A model generated the notes under the pieces. The model was not told the DNA's origin and searched no databases. It saw only the letters and a program-made list of their open reading frames with translations. Below, in pieces: positions 50,350 to 59,335 of a DNA stretch of 64,000 nucleotides (within the stretch, counting starts at the first letter, position 1; every line of letters begins with the position of its first letter). The position numbers and the translations under genes were made by a program. The stretch comes from Nonomuraea solani. GTDB lineage: Bacteria; Actinomycetota; Actinomycetes; Streptosporangiales; Streptosporangiaceae. The DNA lies in the NCBI RefSeq assembly GCF_900108335.1, contig NZ_FNVT01000025.1:1-64000 (forward strand), read 5' to 3'.

Positions 50350-52392
50350 TCAGAGGGTCAGGGTCCAGCCGTCGATGTAGCCCTTGTCTCCCTTCGCCAG
50401 GTCTTCGACGCGGAGTTTCCAGGTTCCGCTCGCCGGTGACACCGTCGCGCTGACCCAATAACTCTCGTTGATGTTGTCGGTGCCGTCCTTGGCGTCGGCG
50501 GCGCGCAGCGGGTAGACCTTGCCGCCCGGGGCGATCAGGTCGATCTTCAGGTCGCCGCGCCAGGTGTGCCCGATCTCCACGTGCACGCGCGTACGGGAGG
50601 GCGCGTTGCCGTCGAGCCAGGCCAGGATGATGCTGGATTCGGCCACACCGGGGTCCGGAATGTCGACGTCGTCCCAGTTGCCGAAGCAGGGCATGCTGAT
50701 CGACCAGGCGTCGAGGAATCCGGTGTCGACCCATTCGACGTCTTCCACGCGCAGCTTCCAGGTGCCGTTGGCGGGCGAGGCGCTGGCGTTGACGGTGTAG
50801 GTCTCGTGCAGGACGTCGGCGCTGTCGGTGGCCTCAGGAGCCCGGAGCGGATACACCTTGTTGTCCGGGGCGATCAGGTCGATCTTCAGCTCGCCGCGCC
50901 AGGTGTGATGGATGTCGACGTAGATCTCCAGGGTGGCCGGGGCGCTGCCGAGCATCCCGCTGATCGGGATGGAGGAGGTCACGTTGCCGTGGTCGGGGAT
51001 GGGGGTGTCCTTGACGTTCTCGAAGAAGGGGATGGACCAGGCCTCGCCGTCCTCGGGGGGCTCCTCACCGCCGTTCACGGCGGCGGCGAGCTGCAGGCGC
51101 GGGGTGGTGACGCCGGAGTAGGTGATCGGTTTGCCGGCGCTCTTGATCGCCGCCTCCAGCTCCGCCAGCGTCGCGGTCGGCTTGGCCTGGCGCAGCACCG
51201 CCAGGGCGCCGGTGACGTGCGGGGCGGCCATCGAGGTGCCGCTCATCGTGGCCCACTTGCCGCCGGGCACCGAGGAGATGATCCCCGCGCCGGGGGCGAA
51301 CACGTCGAGCATGGCGCCCCGGTTGCTGAAGGTGGCCACGCCGTCCTCGTCGGTGCTCGCGCCCACGGTGACGGCGGAGGACACGCACGCCGGGGAGCTG
51401 ACCGCGGCGCCGAAGCCGTTGTTGCCCGCCGCCACGACGGTGGCGATCCCGGCGGTGCGGAGGTCTTCGATGACCGGTTCGAGCGGATCTTCGTCACAGG
51501 CCGCGGTGTACTGGCCGCCGCCCAGGCTCATGTTGGCGGCCACCAGCGGCACGCCGCTCTCCTGCAGCGCGAGGACCTTCTCCAGGCCGAAGAGCTGGTC
51601 GCTGGTGAAGCTCAGCAGGCACGGGGAGGATCCCGCGCCGCACCAGTACTCCGAGGTGAACTTGCTGAACACCTGGATGGCGACGAGCTCCGCGCCGGGG
51701 GCGACGCCGGCGGGCGGCGCGCCGGTCACGCCCGTACCGTTGCCGATCGCGATGCCGGCCACGTGCGTGCCGTGATCGCAGTCCAGGGCCACGTCCGCGC
51801 AGGGGCCCTGATCGGTGTCCGCGGAGCCGGGCCCTTCCTGCTCGGACTCACCGTTGGGGCACAGGCTGGTGGCGGAGTAGTCGGGGTCGATCGTGGAGAA
51901 GCAGGCCTCGCTGAGCACCCGGTCCTTCAGGAAGGGATGGTTGACTGCGACGCCGGTGTCCAGCACGGCCACCACGCTGCCCGCGCCGGTCATGCCCGCC
52001 GCGCGGGTCTTGTCCGCGCCGATCAGCGGGACGCTCTCGGCCAGCACCGGCGGCACCGGCCGGTCCTCGGTCACGCTCAGCACACTCGGCAACTGGGACA
52101 GCCGGGTCACCGCCGCCGCGTCGACGCGCAGCGTGACCACGGGGAAGCGGGACAACATCTGGACGACCTCGCCGTTGGTGGCCGCGGCCGGCAGGTCGGT
52201 CCTGGCCTTGGTGAGCACGTTGACCCTGAGCTTGCCGGCGGCGGTGACCCGCGAAAGCAACCCGGGCTCGACATACGGGGCGGCCGCCGCCGTGCTCTGC
52301 TGGGCCTGGGCGGACGTCGCCTGGGCCGGCGCACTCACGATCGCCGTGGCGGCCAGCACCGCGGCGACACAGGATAAAACGGAAAATTTCAT
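50350..52392 (-). CDS. Secreted S8 (subtilisin-like) protease with two P domains
   Basis: A 680-residue secreted serine protease. The signal peptide is about 1-29, a pro-region about 30-125, and the S8 domain holds the triad D145 (VAVLDTGV), H207 (DHGTHVAG) and S387 (SGTSMAAPH), with N324 (AAGNNG) in the oxyanion hole. Two C-terminal P/homoB domains follow (about 445-560 and 565-680). Each has the sequence TWRG(E/D)LKIDLIAP and a closing GTWKLRVED, as in proprotein convertases. P domains stabilise the catalytic domain and bind substrate. The upstream neighbour encodes a secreted phospholipase-tipped protein. Confidence 0.93.
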   Translation of the reverse strand: MKFSVLSCVAAVLAATAIVSAPAQATSAQAQQSTAAAAPYVEPGLLSRVTAAGKLRVNVLTKARTDLPAAATNGEVVQMLSRFPVVTLRVDAAAVTRLSQLPSVLSVTEDRPVPPVLAESVPLIGADKTRAAGMTGAGSVVAVLDTGVAVNHPFLKDRVLSEACFSTIDPDYSATSLCPNGESEQEGPGSADTDQGPCADVALDCDHGTHVAGIAIGNGTGVTGAPPAGVAPGAELVAIQVFSKFTSEYWCGAGSSPCLLSFTSDQLFGLEKVLALQESGVPLVAANMSLGGGQYTAACDEDPLEPVIEDLRTAGIATVVAAGNNGFGAAVSSPACVSSAVTVGASTDEDGVATFSNRGAMLDVFAPGAGIISSVPGGKWATMSGTSMAAPHVTGALAVLRQAKPTATLAELEAAIKSAGKPITYSGVTTPRLQLAAAVNGGEEPPEDGEAWSIPFFENVKDTPIPDHGNVTSSIPISGMLGSAPATLEIYVDIHHTWRGELKIDLIAPDNKVYPLRAPEATDSADVLHETYTVNASASPANGTWKLRVEDVEWVDTGFLDAWSISMPCFGNWDDVDIPDPGVAESSIILAWLDGNAPSRTRVHVEIGHTWRGDLKIDLIAPGGKVYPLRAADAKDGTDNINESYWVSATVSPASGTWKLRVEDLAKGDKGYIDGWTLTL

Positions 52393-52447
52393 GAAGTATC
52401 GCACCCTTACGTAAGAGATCCCTGGAACGACGCCGACATGAGGGGGT

Positions 52448-52480
52448 TGCCGGATGGCGGCTCCCGCCCGCCATCCGGCA
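52448..52480 (-). terminator. Terminator of the YD-repeat phospholipase gene
   Basis: TGCCGGATGGCGG (52448-52460) pairs perfectly with CCGCCATCCGGCA (52468-52480) around a 7-nt loop. It lies 14 nt beyond the stop codon, between the two secreted-protein genes. Confidence 0.85.
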
Positions 52481-52493
52481 CTGGTGGAAGTCC

Positions 52494-54128
52494 TTACGGC
52501 CTCGGTCGCTTCGTCGCGTCCGCGCCGTTCTTGGGCTTGCCCTTGAGGCGGACGCCCAGCCAGTACGCGCCGGCGATCTTCTTGCAGAGCCCGCGCACCA
52601 GGATGAAGTAGCCGTTGCACACCTTGTCGCGCATGGTGATGTAGAAACGGCTGTCCACGTCGGCCTTGCGGCTACGGTCGAGGTAGTACTTGTAACCCTT
52701 GTACGTGTTCCCGATCAGGCCGTACCCGTAGTCGTGCGAGTCGCAGGCCGGGCGGAAGTCGAAGCCGCTCGGACGGTCGGCGCTCGACGTGCAGTGGTCG
52801 TGATTGATGCCCATGACCTTGTAGCCGCTGGCGGTACGCTTCCAGCCCGGCTTGTGCCACCCGTAGTGCGCCGCCCAGGCCGAGCAGCCGATCTTCGTGT
52901 ACCACATCCAGTTCGCGGCGGTGCTGCACTTCTTCGGGTACGCCTGCGGCGGGTCGATGCCCTCCGGCAGGAAGTCGGTCAGCGGCGGCTCCGTGGCGGC
53001 GGGGTCGTTGATCCCGGTGGCGCCCTCGATCGGCCCGCCGGCGACCGGCAGGTCGAGGTCGGTGGAGCTCACCTGGGGAGCCGCGGCGCCGGCCGGGAAG
53101 CTCATCTGCCAGCCGCCGTTGGTGACCGACTGGATCGAGGTCAGCCGCCCGACCGGGTCGTAGGCGTAATTGGCCAGGCCGGTGCCCGAGCTGGGGTCGT
53201 TCACCGTACGCAGCAGCCCCGACGTGTCGTAGCCGTAGCTGGCCTGTGTCTGCGGCGCCTCGGTCCCGTACGCGACCGTGACGTTCTTGAGCCGGCCCGC
53301 GAAGTCTCCGACCGACGTGCCCGTGGCCGTGGTCGTGGTGGCGTAGGTGAAGCGGAGGACGGACTCGGGCGTCTCCGCGCCGGCCGGTTCCTTGATGGTG
53401 CTGATGCGGCCCTGGCCGTCGTAGGCCACCGTCGACTTGCCGAAGGCGGTGTTGCCGACGCTGGTCACCCGCCAGGTGTCGGTGCTCGACAGGCCGGACT
53501 GCCGGGCCCAGGTGTAGGTGTAGGCCAGGTCGGCGGCGCTGATCGGGGTGCCGTCGTCGTTGGTGAAGGGGGCGTCGTCCGGGTCCTGGACCGTCTGGTC
53601 GATCGCGATCGTCTCGGACGTCGTGGTGCGCATCGCTCCGATGGCCGCGTCCCACCGGGTGGTCTCGGTGAGCTTGGCGCCGTCGGTGGTCTCGTACGTC
53701 TGGATGCCGCCGCCGTCGGGGAAGGCGACGCTGCTCTTCAGGGTGTAGCGGGCCGACGTCCCGTCGTCGAGCTCGGTGATGACGATGGCGCCGTTCTGGA
53801 CCTCCAGCCGCCGGTTGAGCTGCCCGCCGGCGAACTCGGCCAGCCAGCCGGGCCCGAAGACGCCCAGTTCGGGGCGGGTGGAGGGGGCGGACTGCGGCCG
53901 GGCCAGGTTGCCGTCGCCCATGGCGACACCGTGCTTGCGGCTGATCAGGCCGGCGGACACGTCCAGCTCGGCGATCTTGAAGGTCCCGTTGTCGGTGGCG
54001 TACTGGCCGGGACCGAGCTCCTGGATCTCGGCCAGCGGCGGCTCGTCGACCGCTTCGGCGGAGGCCTGGGCGGACAGCAGGGGAACAATCATCGCCGTGA
54101 CGGCGAGGGGCAGCGCTAATCGGCGCAA
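52494..54128 (-). CDS. Secreted YD/RHS-repeat protein with C-terminal phospholipase A2 domain
   Basis: A 544-residue secreted protein. The signal peptide is 1-24 (MRRLALPLAVTAMIVPLLSAQASA). Residues about 25-370 are beta-rich with RHS/YD-type motifs (STVAYDGQGRISTIKEP, ASYGYDTSGLLRTV, NYAYDPVGRLTSI). After a Pro/Asp/Glu linker, residues about 400-520 are a bacterial phospholipase A2 domain: FDFRPACDSHDYGYG carries the catalytic His465-Asp466 pair, with several paired cysteines. The start is TTG at 54128, 5 nt after GGAGG. Free bacterial PLA2 enzymes are only about 120-150 residues, so this is a fused, small RHS-type carrier with an enzymatic tip. No immunity gene is obvious. Confidence 0.88.
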   Translation of the reverse strand: MRRLALPLAVTAMIVPLLSAQASAEAVDEPPLAEIQELGPGQYATDNGTFKIAELDVSAGLISRKHGVAMGDGNLARPQSAPSTRPELGVFGPGWLAEFAGGQLNRRLEVQNGAIVITELDDGTSARYTLKSSVAFPDGGGIQTYETTDGAKLTETTRWDAAIGAMRTTTSETIAIDQTVQDPDDAPFTNDDGTPISAADLAYTYTWARQSGLSSTDTWRVTSVGNTAFGKSTVAYDGQGRISTIKEPAGAETPESVLRFTYATTTTATGTSVGDFAGRLKNVTVAYGTEAPQTQASYGYDTSGLLRTVNDPSSGTGLANYAYDPVGRLTSIQSVTNGGWQMSFPAGAAAPQVSSTDLDLPVAGGPIEGATGINDPAATEPPLTDFLPEGIDPPQAYPKKCSTAANWMWYTKIGCSAWAAHYGWHKPGWKRTASGYKVMGINHDHCTSSADRPSGFDFRPACDSHDYGYGLIGNTYKGYKYYLDRSRKADVDSRFYITMRDKVCNGYFILVRGLCKKIAGAYWLGVRLKGKPKNGADATKRPRP

Positions 54129-54545
54129 GGCGGCCTCCGGAAAGAATGGAGTCGAGTGATTTGATCACCTGGAGAGTAGGTCATGACAAATCGCGCGACA
54201 AGATCTGGACGCCGTTTCTCAATGGTGCTTAAATCGCGCACGGAGCTATATTATTACGCCTTTATGTCACGCTGTTTTCGCAGGTCAGAGGCGATGTAGT
54301 GACTTTATGGCGATTATGTGGAGCGTCCGCCTAAAATTACCATGATGCTTCGCGATAATACTTGGGTAAAACGCCGTGGACGGGGTCGCCCGCCTCTCCG
54401 CACGCGATCGGATCGTAAATTCGGGCGGCGCCGGCCGGTCTTGTCCTTGACGGCGAACCGGACTTCCACGGCCGACACGTTGACCTGCTCGGCGTCCATC
54501 CCGCTCCCATCCATGATCCGCTGCTTGACGTAGCAGCATGAGGGA
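54129..54545. other. AT-richer intergenic region, possible gene remnant
   Basis: This 417-nt stretch is visibly richer in A/T than its surroundings. On the minus strand 54314-54514 an open frame begins MDGSGMDAEQVNVSAVEVRF and continues AVKDKTGRRRPNLRSDRVRR. The opening looks coding, but the rest degenerates and I recognise no family. I see no complete gene. Confidence 0.4.
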
Positions 54546-55781
54546 TCAACAGGACGCGGCGCGCTCCTCCAGAAGGGCGCGTTCGCGGGCGTTGCGGGTC
54601 ATTCCGGCCGCGCGGCCGAACTCCGCTCGCGCCTCCTCCCGGCGTCCCAGCTTGAACAGCAGGTCACCGCGTACGCTCGGCAGCAGGTGATAGCCCTTCA
54701 GCGACGGCTCGTCCACGATCTGGTCGAGGAGCTCCAGCCCGACGGCGGGCCCGTACGCCATCGACAGGGCCACGGCCCGGTTGAGCTCGACGACGGGGGA
54801 GCGGGACATCTTGGCCAGTGCCTCGTACAGGCCCGCGATCCGCACCCAGTCGGTGTCCAGCGGATCGACGGCCCTGGCGTGGCAGGCGGCGATGGCGGCC
54901 TGCAGGGTGTAGGGGCCCGGCGCGTCGCCGAGGGACTCGGCCCGGTCGAGCGCGGCCAGGCCGCGGCTGATGAGGAGCCGGTCCCAGCGGGCCCGGTTCT
55001 GCTCCAGCAGCAGGATCGGCTCGCCTGACGGGCCGACGCGGGCCGCCGACCTGGACGCCTGGATCTCCATGAGGGCGACCAGGCCGTGCACCTCGGCCTC
55101 CTTGGGCATCAGGCCCGCCAGCACCCGCCCCAGCCGCAGCGCGTCCTCGCACAGCCCCGGGCGCATCCAGTCGTCGCCCGCCGTGGCCGAGTAGCCCTCG
55201 TTGAAGACCAGGTAGATGACCTCGAGCACCGAGGACAGGCGCCCGGCCAGCTCCGCGCCCTGCGGCACCTCGAACGGGACCTTCTTGTCGGCCAGGGTGC
55301 GCTTGGCGCGCACGATGCGCTGGGCCACGGTCGGCTCCGGGACCAGGAACGCCCGCGCGATCTCGTCGGTGGTCAGGCCGCCGAGCACGCGCAGCGTCAG
55401 CGCCACCCTGGCCTCCACCGACAGCTCGGGGTGGCAGGCCGTGAACACCAGCCGCAGCAGGTCGTCCTCGATCTCGTCGATCTCGGGCAGCTCCTCCTGG
55501 GTGTCGAGGCGGTGGCCGAGCTCGTTGAGGTTGTGCTGGAGGCGTTCGTTCCTGCGGAACAGGTCGATGGCGCGGCGCTTGGACACGGTCATCAGCCAGG
55601 CGCCCGGATTGCGCGGCACCCCGGACTCCGGCCACTGCTCCAGGGCGGCGACCAGGGCGTCCTGCGCCAGCTCCTCGGCGAGACCGACGTCGCGCGTCAT
55701 CCCGGCGAGCCCGGCGATGAGCCGGGCCGCCTCGATGCGCCAGACCGCCTCGATCGTGCGATGGGTGTCGGAAGCCGTCAC
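54546..55781 (-). CDS. ECF42-type RNA polymerase sigma factor
   Basis: A 411-residue extracytoplasmic-function sigma factor. The sigma-2 region (ELAQDALVAALEQWPESGVP then LMTVSKRRAIDLFRR) and sigma-4 region (LTLRVLGGLTTDEIARAFLV) are followed by a long C-terminal extension of about 220 residues with the DUF6596/TPR-like pattern, including VFNEGYSA. The extension replaces an anti-sigma factor in this group, and ECF42 genes are usually paired with a YCII/DGPF-domain gene, as found here. Its targets are unknown. It starts with GTG at 55781. Confidence 0.93.
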   Translation of the reverse strand: MTASDTHRTIEAVWRIEAARLIAGLAGMTRDVGLAEELAQDALVAALEQWPESGVPRNPGAWLMTVSKRRAIDLFRRNERLQHNLNELGHRLDTQEELPEIDEIEDDLLRLVFTACHPELSVEARVALTLRVLGGLTTDEIARAFLVPEPTVAQRIVRAKRTLADKKVPFEVPQGAELAGRLSSVLEVIYLVFNEGYSATAGDDWMRPGLCEDALRLGRVLAGLMPKEAEVHGLVALMEIQASRSAARVGPSGEPILLLEQNRARWDRLLISRGLAALDRAESLGDAPGPYTLQAAIAACHARAVDPLDTDWVRIAGLYEALAKMSRSPVVELNRAVALSMAYGPAVGLELLDQIVDEPSLKGYHLLPSVRGDLLFKLGRREEARAEFGRAAGMTRNARERALLEERAASC

Positions 55782-55818
55782 GGGCTTATGAGACCAGCAC
55801 GGCGCCCGCCCCGCAACC

Positions 55819-56256
55819 TCAGCGCGGGTCGTCCACGCCGAGCCGTTCGCGCAGCCCCTCCTCGTACGCGCGCTCCTCGGCGGGCGTCGATTCGTCCGGT
55901 ACGTCCGTGGCGTCGAACACCCGCCACACGTCCAGCCCGATCCCGTCGTGGTCCGGCGGGACCGGCACGCGCAGGGCCCACTCGATGGCCTCCTCGCGCG
56001 ACTTGACCTGGATCAGCCAGAACCCGGCGATGAGCTCCTTGGCCTCGGCGAACGGCCCGTCGATCACGCTCGCCTTGCCGCCGCTGTAGGCGATCTGGGC
56101 CCCCGCCGAGCTGGGATAGAGGCCCTCACCCGCCAGCAGCACCCCCGCCTTGGCCAGCGACTCGTTGTAGGCGTGCATGTTGTCGACGAGCTCCTGGCTC
56201 GGCAGGGTCCCGGCCTCGGTCTCCGGGCTGGCCTTGCCCACGATCATGAACTTCAT
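55819..56256 (-). CDS. YCII-related (DGPF-domain) protein
   Basis: A 145-residue YCII-like protein with the diagnostic VIDGPFAEAKELIAGFWLI and AIEWALRVP. It is the standard partner of ECF42 sigma factors and is presumed to influence sigma activity or act on a shared substrate. It lies 37 nt upstream of the sigma gene, in the same direction, so the two form an operon. Confidence 0.93.
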   Translation of the reverse strand: MKFMIVGKASPETEAGTLPSQELVDNMHAYNESLAKAGVLLAGEGLYPSSAGAQIAYSGGKASVIDGPFAEAKELIAGFWLIQVKSREEAIEWALRVPVPPDHDGIGLDVWRVFDATDVPDESTPAEERAYEEGLRERLGVDDPR

Positions 56257-56344
56257 CGGTCGTCTCCTCCGGTGCTCTCACCGGCCCTGGGGGGCCGGTC
56301 TCGTCAACGCGTCGAACGGCGCCGGCCCGGATCGACACGGTTCC

Positions 56345-57064
56345 TCAATCGGCCGCGATCCGGGCGGCGATGCCGTCCAGAACATATTCGAGCCCGGTCT
56401 CGAACTGCCAGGCCGGATCGTTCTTGCACCGGCCCTCGTGAATGTAGCGCTCGAAGGCGGGATAACGGCCGGTGTCGAGCAGGTACGTGAGCTGCGGCGC
56501 CAGGCTCGTGTACACCTGCTGCTCGTCCGCCCACCCCTGACCGGCCATGAACTGCCGCATCGCGATCTCCGAGCCGGTCATGCCGAGCGTGTACGAGCTG
56601 ACGGTGGTGGCCACGGCCATCGCGGTGTCCGGCTCCAGCCCGGCCAGGGCGCTCAGCGCGCGTTCCGAGACCGCCGTGCGGTTCGGCGTGAGCGCGAGCA
56701 CGGCGCTCGGCGGCAACTGGCCGAGCCACAGGTGCCGGAGCATCAGCTCCCGCGTCTCCACGGCGATCGCCCGCAGCGTCTCCCGCCACCCCGCCGTGCC
56801 GGGCGGCAGCTCCAGCTCGGTGTAGACGTGGTCGACCATCAGCTCCAGCAGCTCGTCCTTGCCCGACACGTACCGGTACGCGGCCATCGGCGCCACCCCC
56901 AGCTCGGTGGCCAGGCGGCGCATGGTGATGGCGTCGAGCCCCTCCGCGTCCGCGATGGCGACGGCCGCGGCCGCGATCCGCTGGGAGGACAGGGTCTGGC
57001 GGGGCGCCGGCGCGGGACGTTCGAGGCGCTCCCACAGCGGGGCCCCGTCCTTCTGAGCGGCCAT
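56345..57064 (-). CDS. TetR-family regulator (TetR_C class)
   Basis: A 239-residue repressor. The helix-turn-helix is TMRRLATELGVAPMAAYRYV, and the C-terminal domain resembles the tetracycline-repressor type (HLWLGQLPPSAVLALTPNRT). The ATG at 57064 is chosen because AGGAGG lies 6 nt upstream. It is divergent from an FMN reductase/MFS operon, and the shared promoter carries four ACAACGTA boxes in mirror symmetry. Confidence 0.92.
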   Translation of the reverse strand: MAAQKDGAPLWERLERPAPAPRQTLSSQRIAAAAVAIADAEGLDAITMRRLATELGVAPMAAYRYVSGKDELLELMVDHVYTELELPPGTAGWRETLRAIAVETRELMLRHLWLGQLPPSAVLALTPNRTAVSERALSALAGLEPDTAMAVATTVSSYTLGMTGSEIAMRQFMAGQGWADEQQVYTSLAPQLTYLLDTGRYPAFERYIHEGRCKNDPAWQFETGLEYVLDGIAARIAAD

Positions 57065-57089
57065 CAAGCATCCTCCTGTGCGCGGTGTC

Positions 57090-57162
57090 GTATACAACGT
57101 ATCAGGAGTAGACAACGTACACAGCGATGTGTACGTTGTCTCCGCATCGATACGTTGTACAC
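57090..57162. promoter_or_regulatory. Four-box operator array between TetR and FMN reductase genes
   Basis: An inner palindrome has perfect 13-bp arms, GACAACGTACACA (57111-57123) and TGTGTACGTTGTC (57128-57140), around GCGA. It is flanked by an outer pair, GTATACAACGTATC (57090-57103) and GATACGTTGTACAC (57149-57162), which are reverse complements with one mismatch. All four boxes share the core ACAACGTA. The array sits between two divergent starts and should bind several TetR dimers cooperatively. Confidence 0.8.
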
Positions 57163-57174
57163 AAGGAGCTCTCC

Positions 57175-57765
57175 ATGAATGCCCCCTTGAATGTCGCCGT
57201 CCTGATCGGCAGCACCAGAGACGGCCGCTTCGGCCCCGTCGTGGCGAACTGGATCCGCGCCCACCTCGAACGCCGCGACGACATGGCCGCCGACCTCATC
57301 GACCTGGTCGAGACCCCGCTGCCCACCGTGTTCCCGGTGCTGGGGCAGCCGCCTGAGTCGGCCGAGGCCCTGGAGCTGCTGTCGGCCGTGTCCCCGAGGA
57401 TGGCCCGGGCCGACGCGTTCGTGATCGTCACCCCCGAGTACAACCGCAGCTTCCCCGCCGCGCTGAAGAACGCCATCGACTGGCACGGCCGCGAATGGCA
57501 CGCCAAGCCGGTCGGTTTCGTGGGCTATGGCGGTTTCTCGGCGGGGCTGCGGGCGGTCGAGCAGCTCCGGCTGGTCATGGCCGAGCTGCACGCCGTGACC
57601 ATGCGCGACGCCGTCGGCCTGCAGGCGCCGTGGGCCCAGATCGGCATGGACGGCACCGCGGACAACCCCGGCGGCGACGCGGCCGCCAAGGCCATGCTCG
57701 ACCAGCTCGCCTGGTGGGGGCACACCCTGCGCGAGGCCAGGACCACACGTCCTTACGGCGCATGA
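57175..57765 (+). CDS. NAD(P)H-dependent FMN reductase
   Basis: A 196-residue flavodoxin-fold reductase of the FMN_red family: LIGSTRDGRFGPVVANWI (FMN phosphate loop), then VIVTPEYNRSFPAALKNAID. It may reduce quinones, azo compounds or free FMN. AAGGAG lies 6 nt before the ATG. The stop overlaps the MFS start by 4 nt, so reductase and exporter are coupled and are likely a detoxification pair under TetR control. Confidence 0.93.
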   Translation: MNAPLNVAVLIGSTRDGRFGPVVANWIRAHLERRDDMAADLIDLVETPLPTVFPVLGQPPESAEALELLSAVSPRMARADAFVIVTPEYNRSFPAALKNAIDWHGREWHAKPVGFVGYGGFSAGLRAVEQLRLVMAELHAVTMRDAVGLQAPWAQIGMDGTADNPGGDAAAKAMLDQLAWWGHTLREARTTRPYGA

Positions 57766-59267
57766 GCCGTTCCCTGTACGCGGGCGTGTTCGGGCTGATG
57801 CTCGGCATGTTCCTGGCGATGCTGGACGGCCTGATCGTCGGCACCGCCCTGCCCACGATCACCGGTGAGCTCGGCGGGCTGAACCGGTTGTCCTGGGTCG
57901 TGACCGCGTACCTGCTGGCCACGGCCGCCACCACCCCCATCTGGGGCAAACTGGGCGACCTGTACGGCCGCAAGGGCACGTTCATGACCGCGATCGTGAT
58001 CTTCCTTGCCGGCTCCGTGCTGGCCGGGCTGTCCCAGGACATCGGCCAGCTCATCGCCTTCAGGGCGGTGCAGGGGCTCGGCGCGGGCGGGCTGATGGTG
58101 GGCGCGCTGTCGATCATCGGCGTGCTGGTGCCGCCCCGCGAGAGCGGCAAGGTGCAGTCGATGGTCGGCGCCATGATGCCGGTCGCCTTCATCGGCGGGC
58201 CGCTGCTCGGCGGCCTGCTGACCGACCACCTGAGCTGGCGGTGGACGTTCTACGTGAACGTCCCCGTCGGGGCCGTGGCGCTGCTCGTGGTCGGGCTCTG
58301 GATCCGGCCGGTGGGGGAGCGGGTCAAGGCCGGGATCGACTACCTCGGGGCGGTGCTGCTGACCGCGGCGATCCTGGCGCTGACGCTGCTGGCGAGCTGG
58401 GGCGGCATCACGTACGCGTGGACGTCCCCGCAGATCCTGGCCCTGGGCGCGGTCGCGGTCGCCTGCCTGGCCGCCTTCGTCAGGACCGAGCGGCGGGCCG
58501 GGGAGCCGGTCATCCCGCCGCGCCTCTTCCACGACCGGAACTTCACGCTCGCCCAGGTGCTCAGCTTCCTGGCCGGGGCCGTCATGATGGCCGTGACGGC
58601 GTACCTGCCGCAGTATCTGCAGTTCGTCCAGGGCGCCTCGCCGACGGCCGGCGGGATGCTGCTGCTTCCGCTGATGTTCGGCATGCTCGCGGCCCAGCTC
58701 GTCACCGGCCACCTGATCAGCCGCACCGGCCGCCACCGCGTCTATCCGATCCTCGGCGGCGGCGTCCTGGTGGCCGGGGTGCTCGCCCTGACCGTGCTGG
58801 GCGTGGGCACCGGCGCGGGCCTGGCCTCCGCGCTCACGGTGATCGCCGGGGTGGGCGTCGGACTGCTGACGCAGAGCACCGTGCTGCTCACGCTGAACAG
58901 CGCCGGCCCCCGCGACATGGGCGCGGCCAGCGGCACCGTCACGCTGCTGCGCACCATCGGCGGCTCCCTGGGCATCGCCCTCCTGGGCGCCGTCTACGGC
59001 GGCCGCATGGAGGCGGGGCTGGCCGACGCCCTCGGGCCGGGGGAGGCCGCACGGCTGACGGCGGGCGGCGGGCTCACCCCTGAACTGATGCCCGCACTGA
59101 GCGCTCCCGTCCGCGACGCCGTGCGGGACGCGGTCAGCGCGGGCCTGCAGGGGGTGCTGATCGGGTCGGCGGTCCTGGCGGCACTCGCCTTCGCCGCCGC
59201 CTGGTTCGTACGGGAGACCCCGCTGCCCACGGAGCCCGCCACCGCCCGCGGCCACGCCCACCGCTGA
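57762..59267 (+). CDS. MFS drug exporter, DHA2 (EmrB/QacA) type
   Basis: A 501-residue transporter with about fourteen membrane helices. The motif-A loop is WGKLGDLYGRKGTF, and the first helix holds MLGMFLAMLDGLIVGTALP, typical of DHA2 antiporters. It is translationally coupled to the FMN reductase gene and repressed by the divergent TetR by inference. Its substrate is likely a xenobiotic or quinone-like compound. Confidence 0.93.
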   Translation: MSRSLYAGVFGLMLGMFLAMLDGLIVGTALPTITGELGGLNRLSWVVTAYLLATAATTPIWGKLGDLYGRKGTFMTAIVIFLAGSVLAGLSQDIGQLIAFRAVQGLGAGGLMVGALSIIGVLVPPRESGKVQSMVGAMMPVAFIGGPLLGGLLTDHLSWRWTFYVNVPVGAVALLVVGLWIRPVGERVKAGIDYLGAVLLTAAILALTLLASWGGITYAWTSPQILALGAVAVACLAAFVRTERRAGEPVIPPRLFHDRNFTLAQVLSFLAGAVMMAVTAYLPQYLQFVQGASPTAGGMLLLPLMFGMLAAQLVTGHLISRTGRHRVYPILGGGVLVAGVLALTVLGVGTGAGLASALTVIAGVGVGLLTQSTVLLTLNSAGPRDMGAASGTVTLLRTIGGSLGIALLGAVYGGRMEAGLADALGPGEAARLTAGGGLTPELMPALSAPVRDAVRDAVSAGLQGVLIGSAVLAALAFAAAWFVRETPLPTEPATARGHAHR

Positions 59268-59335
59268 TCCGGCACCGGCTCCAGCAGAGAAAGGAAGAGC
59301 ACGCTCATGAACGGCCCGTGCCGGAAGCGGGTTCC

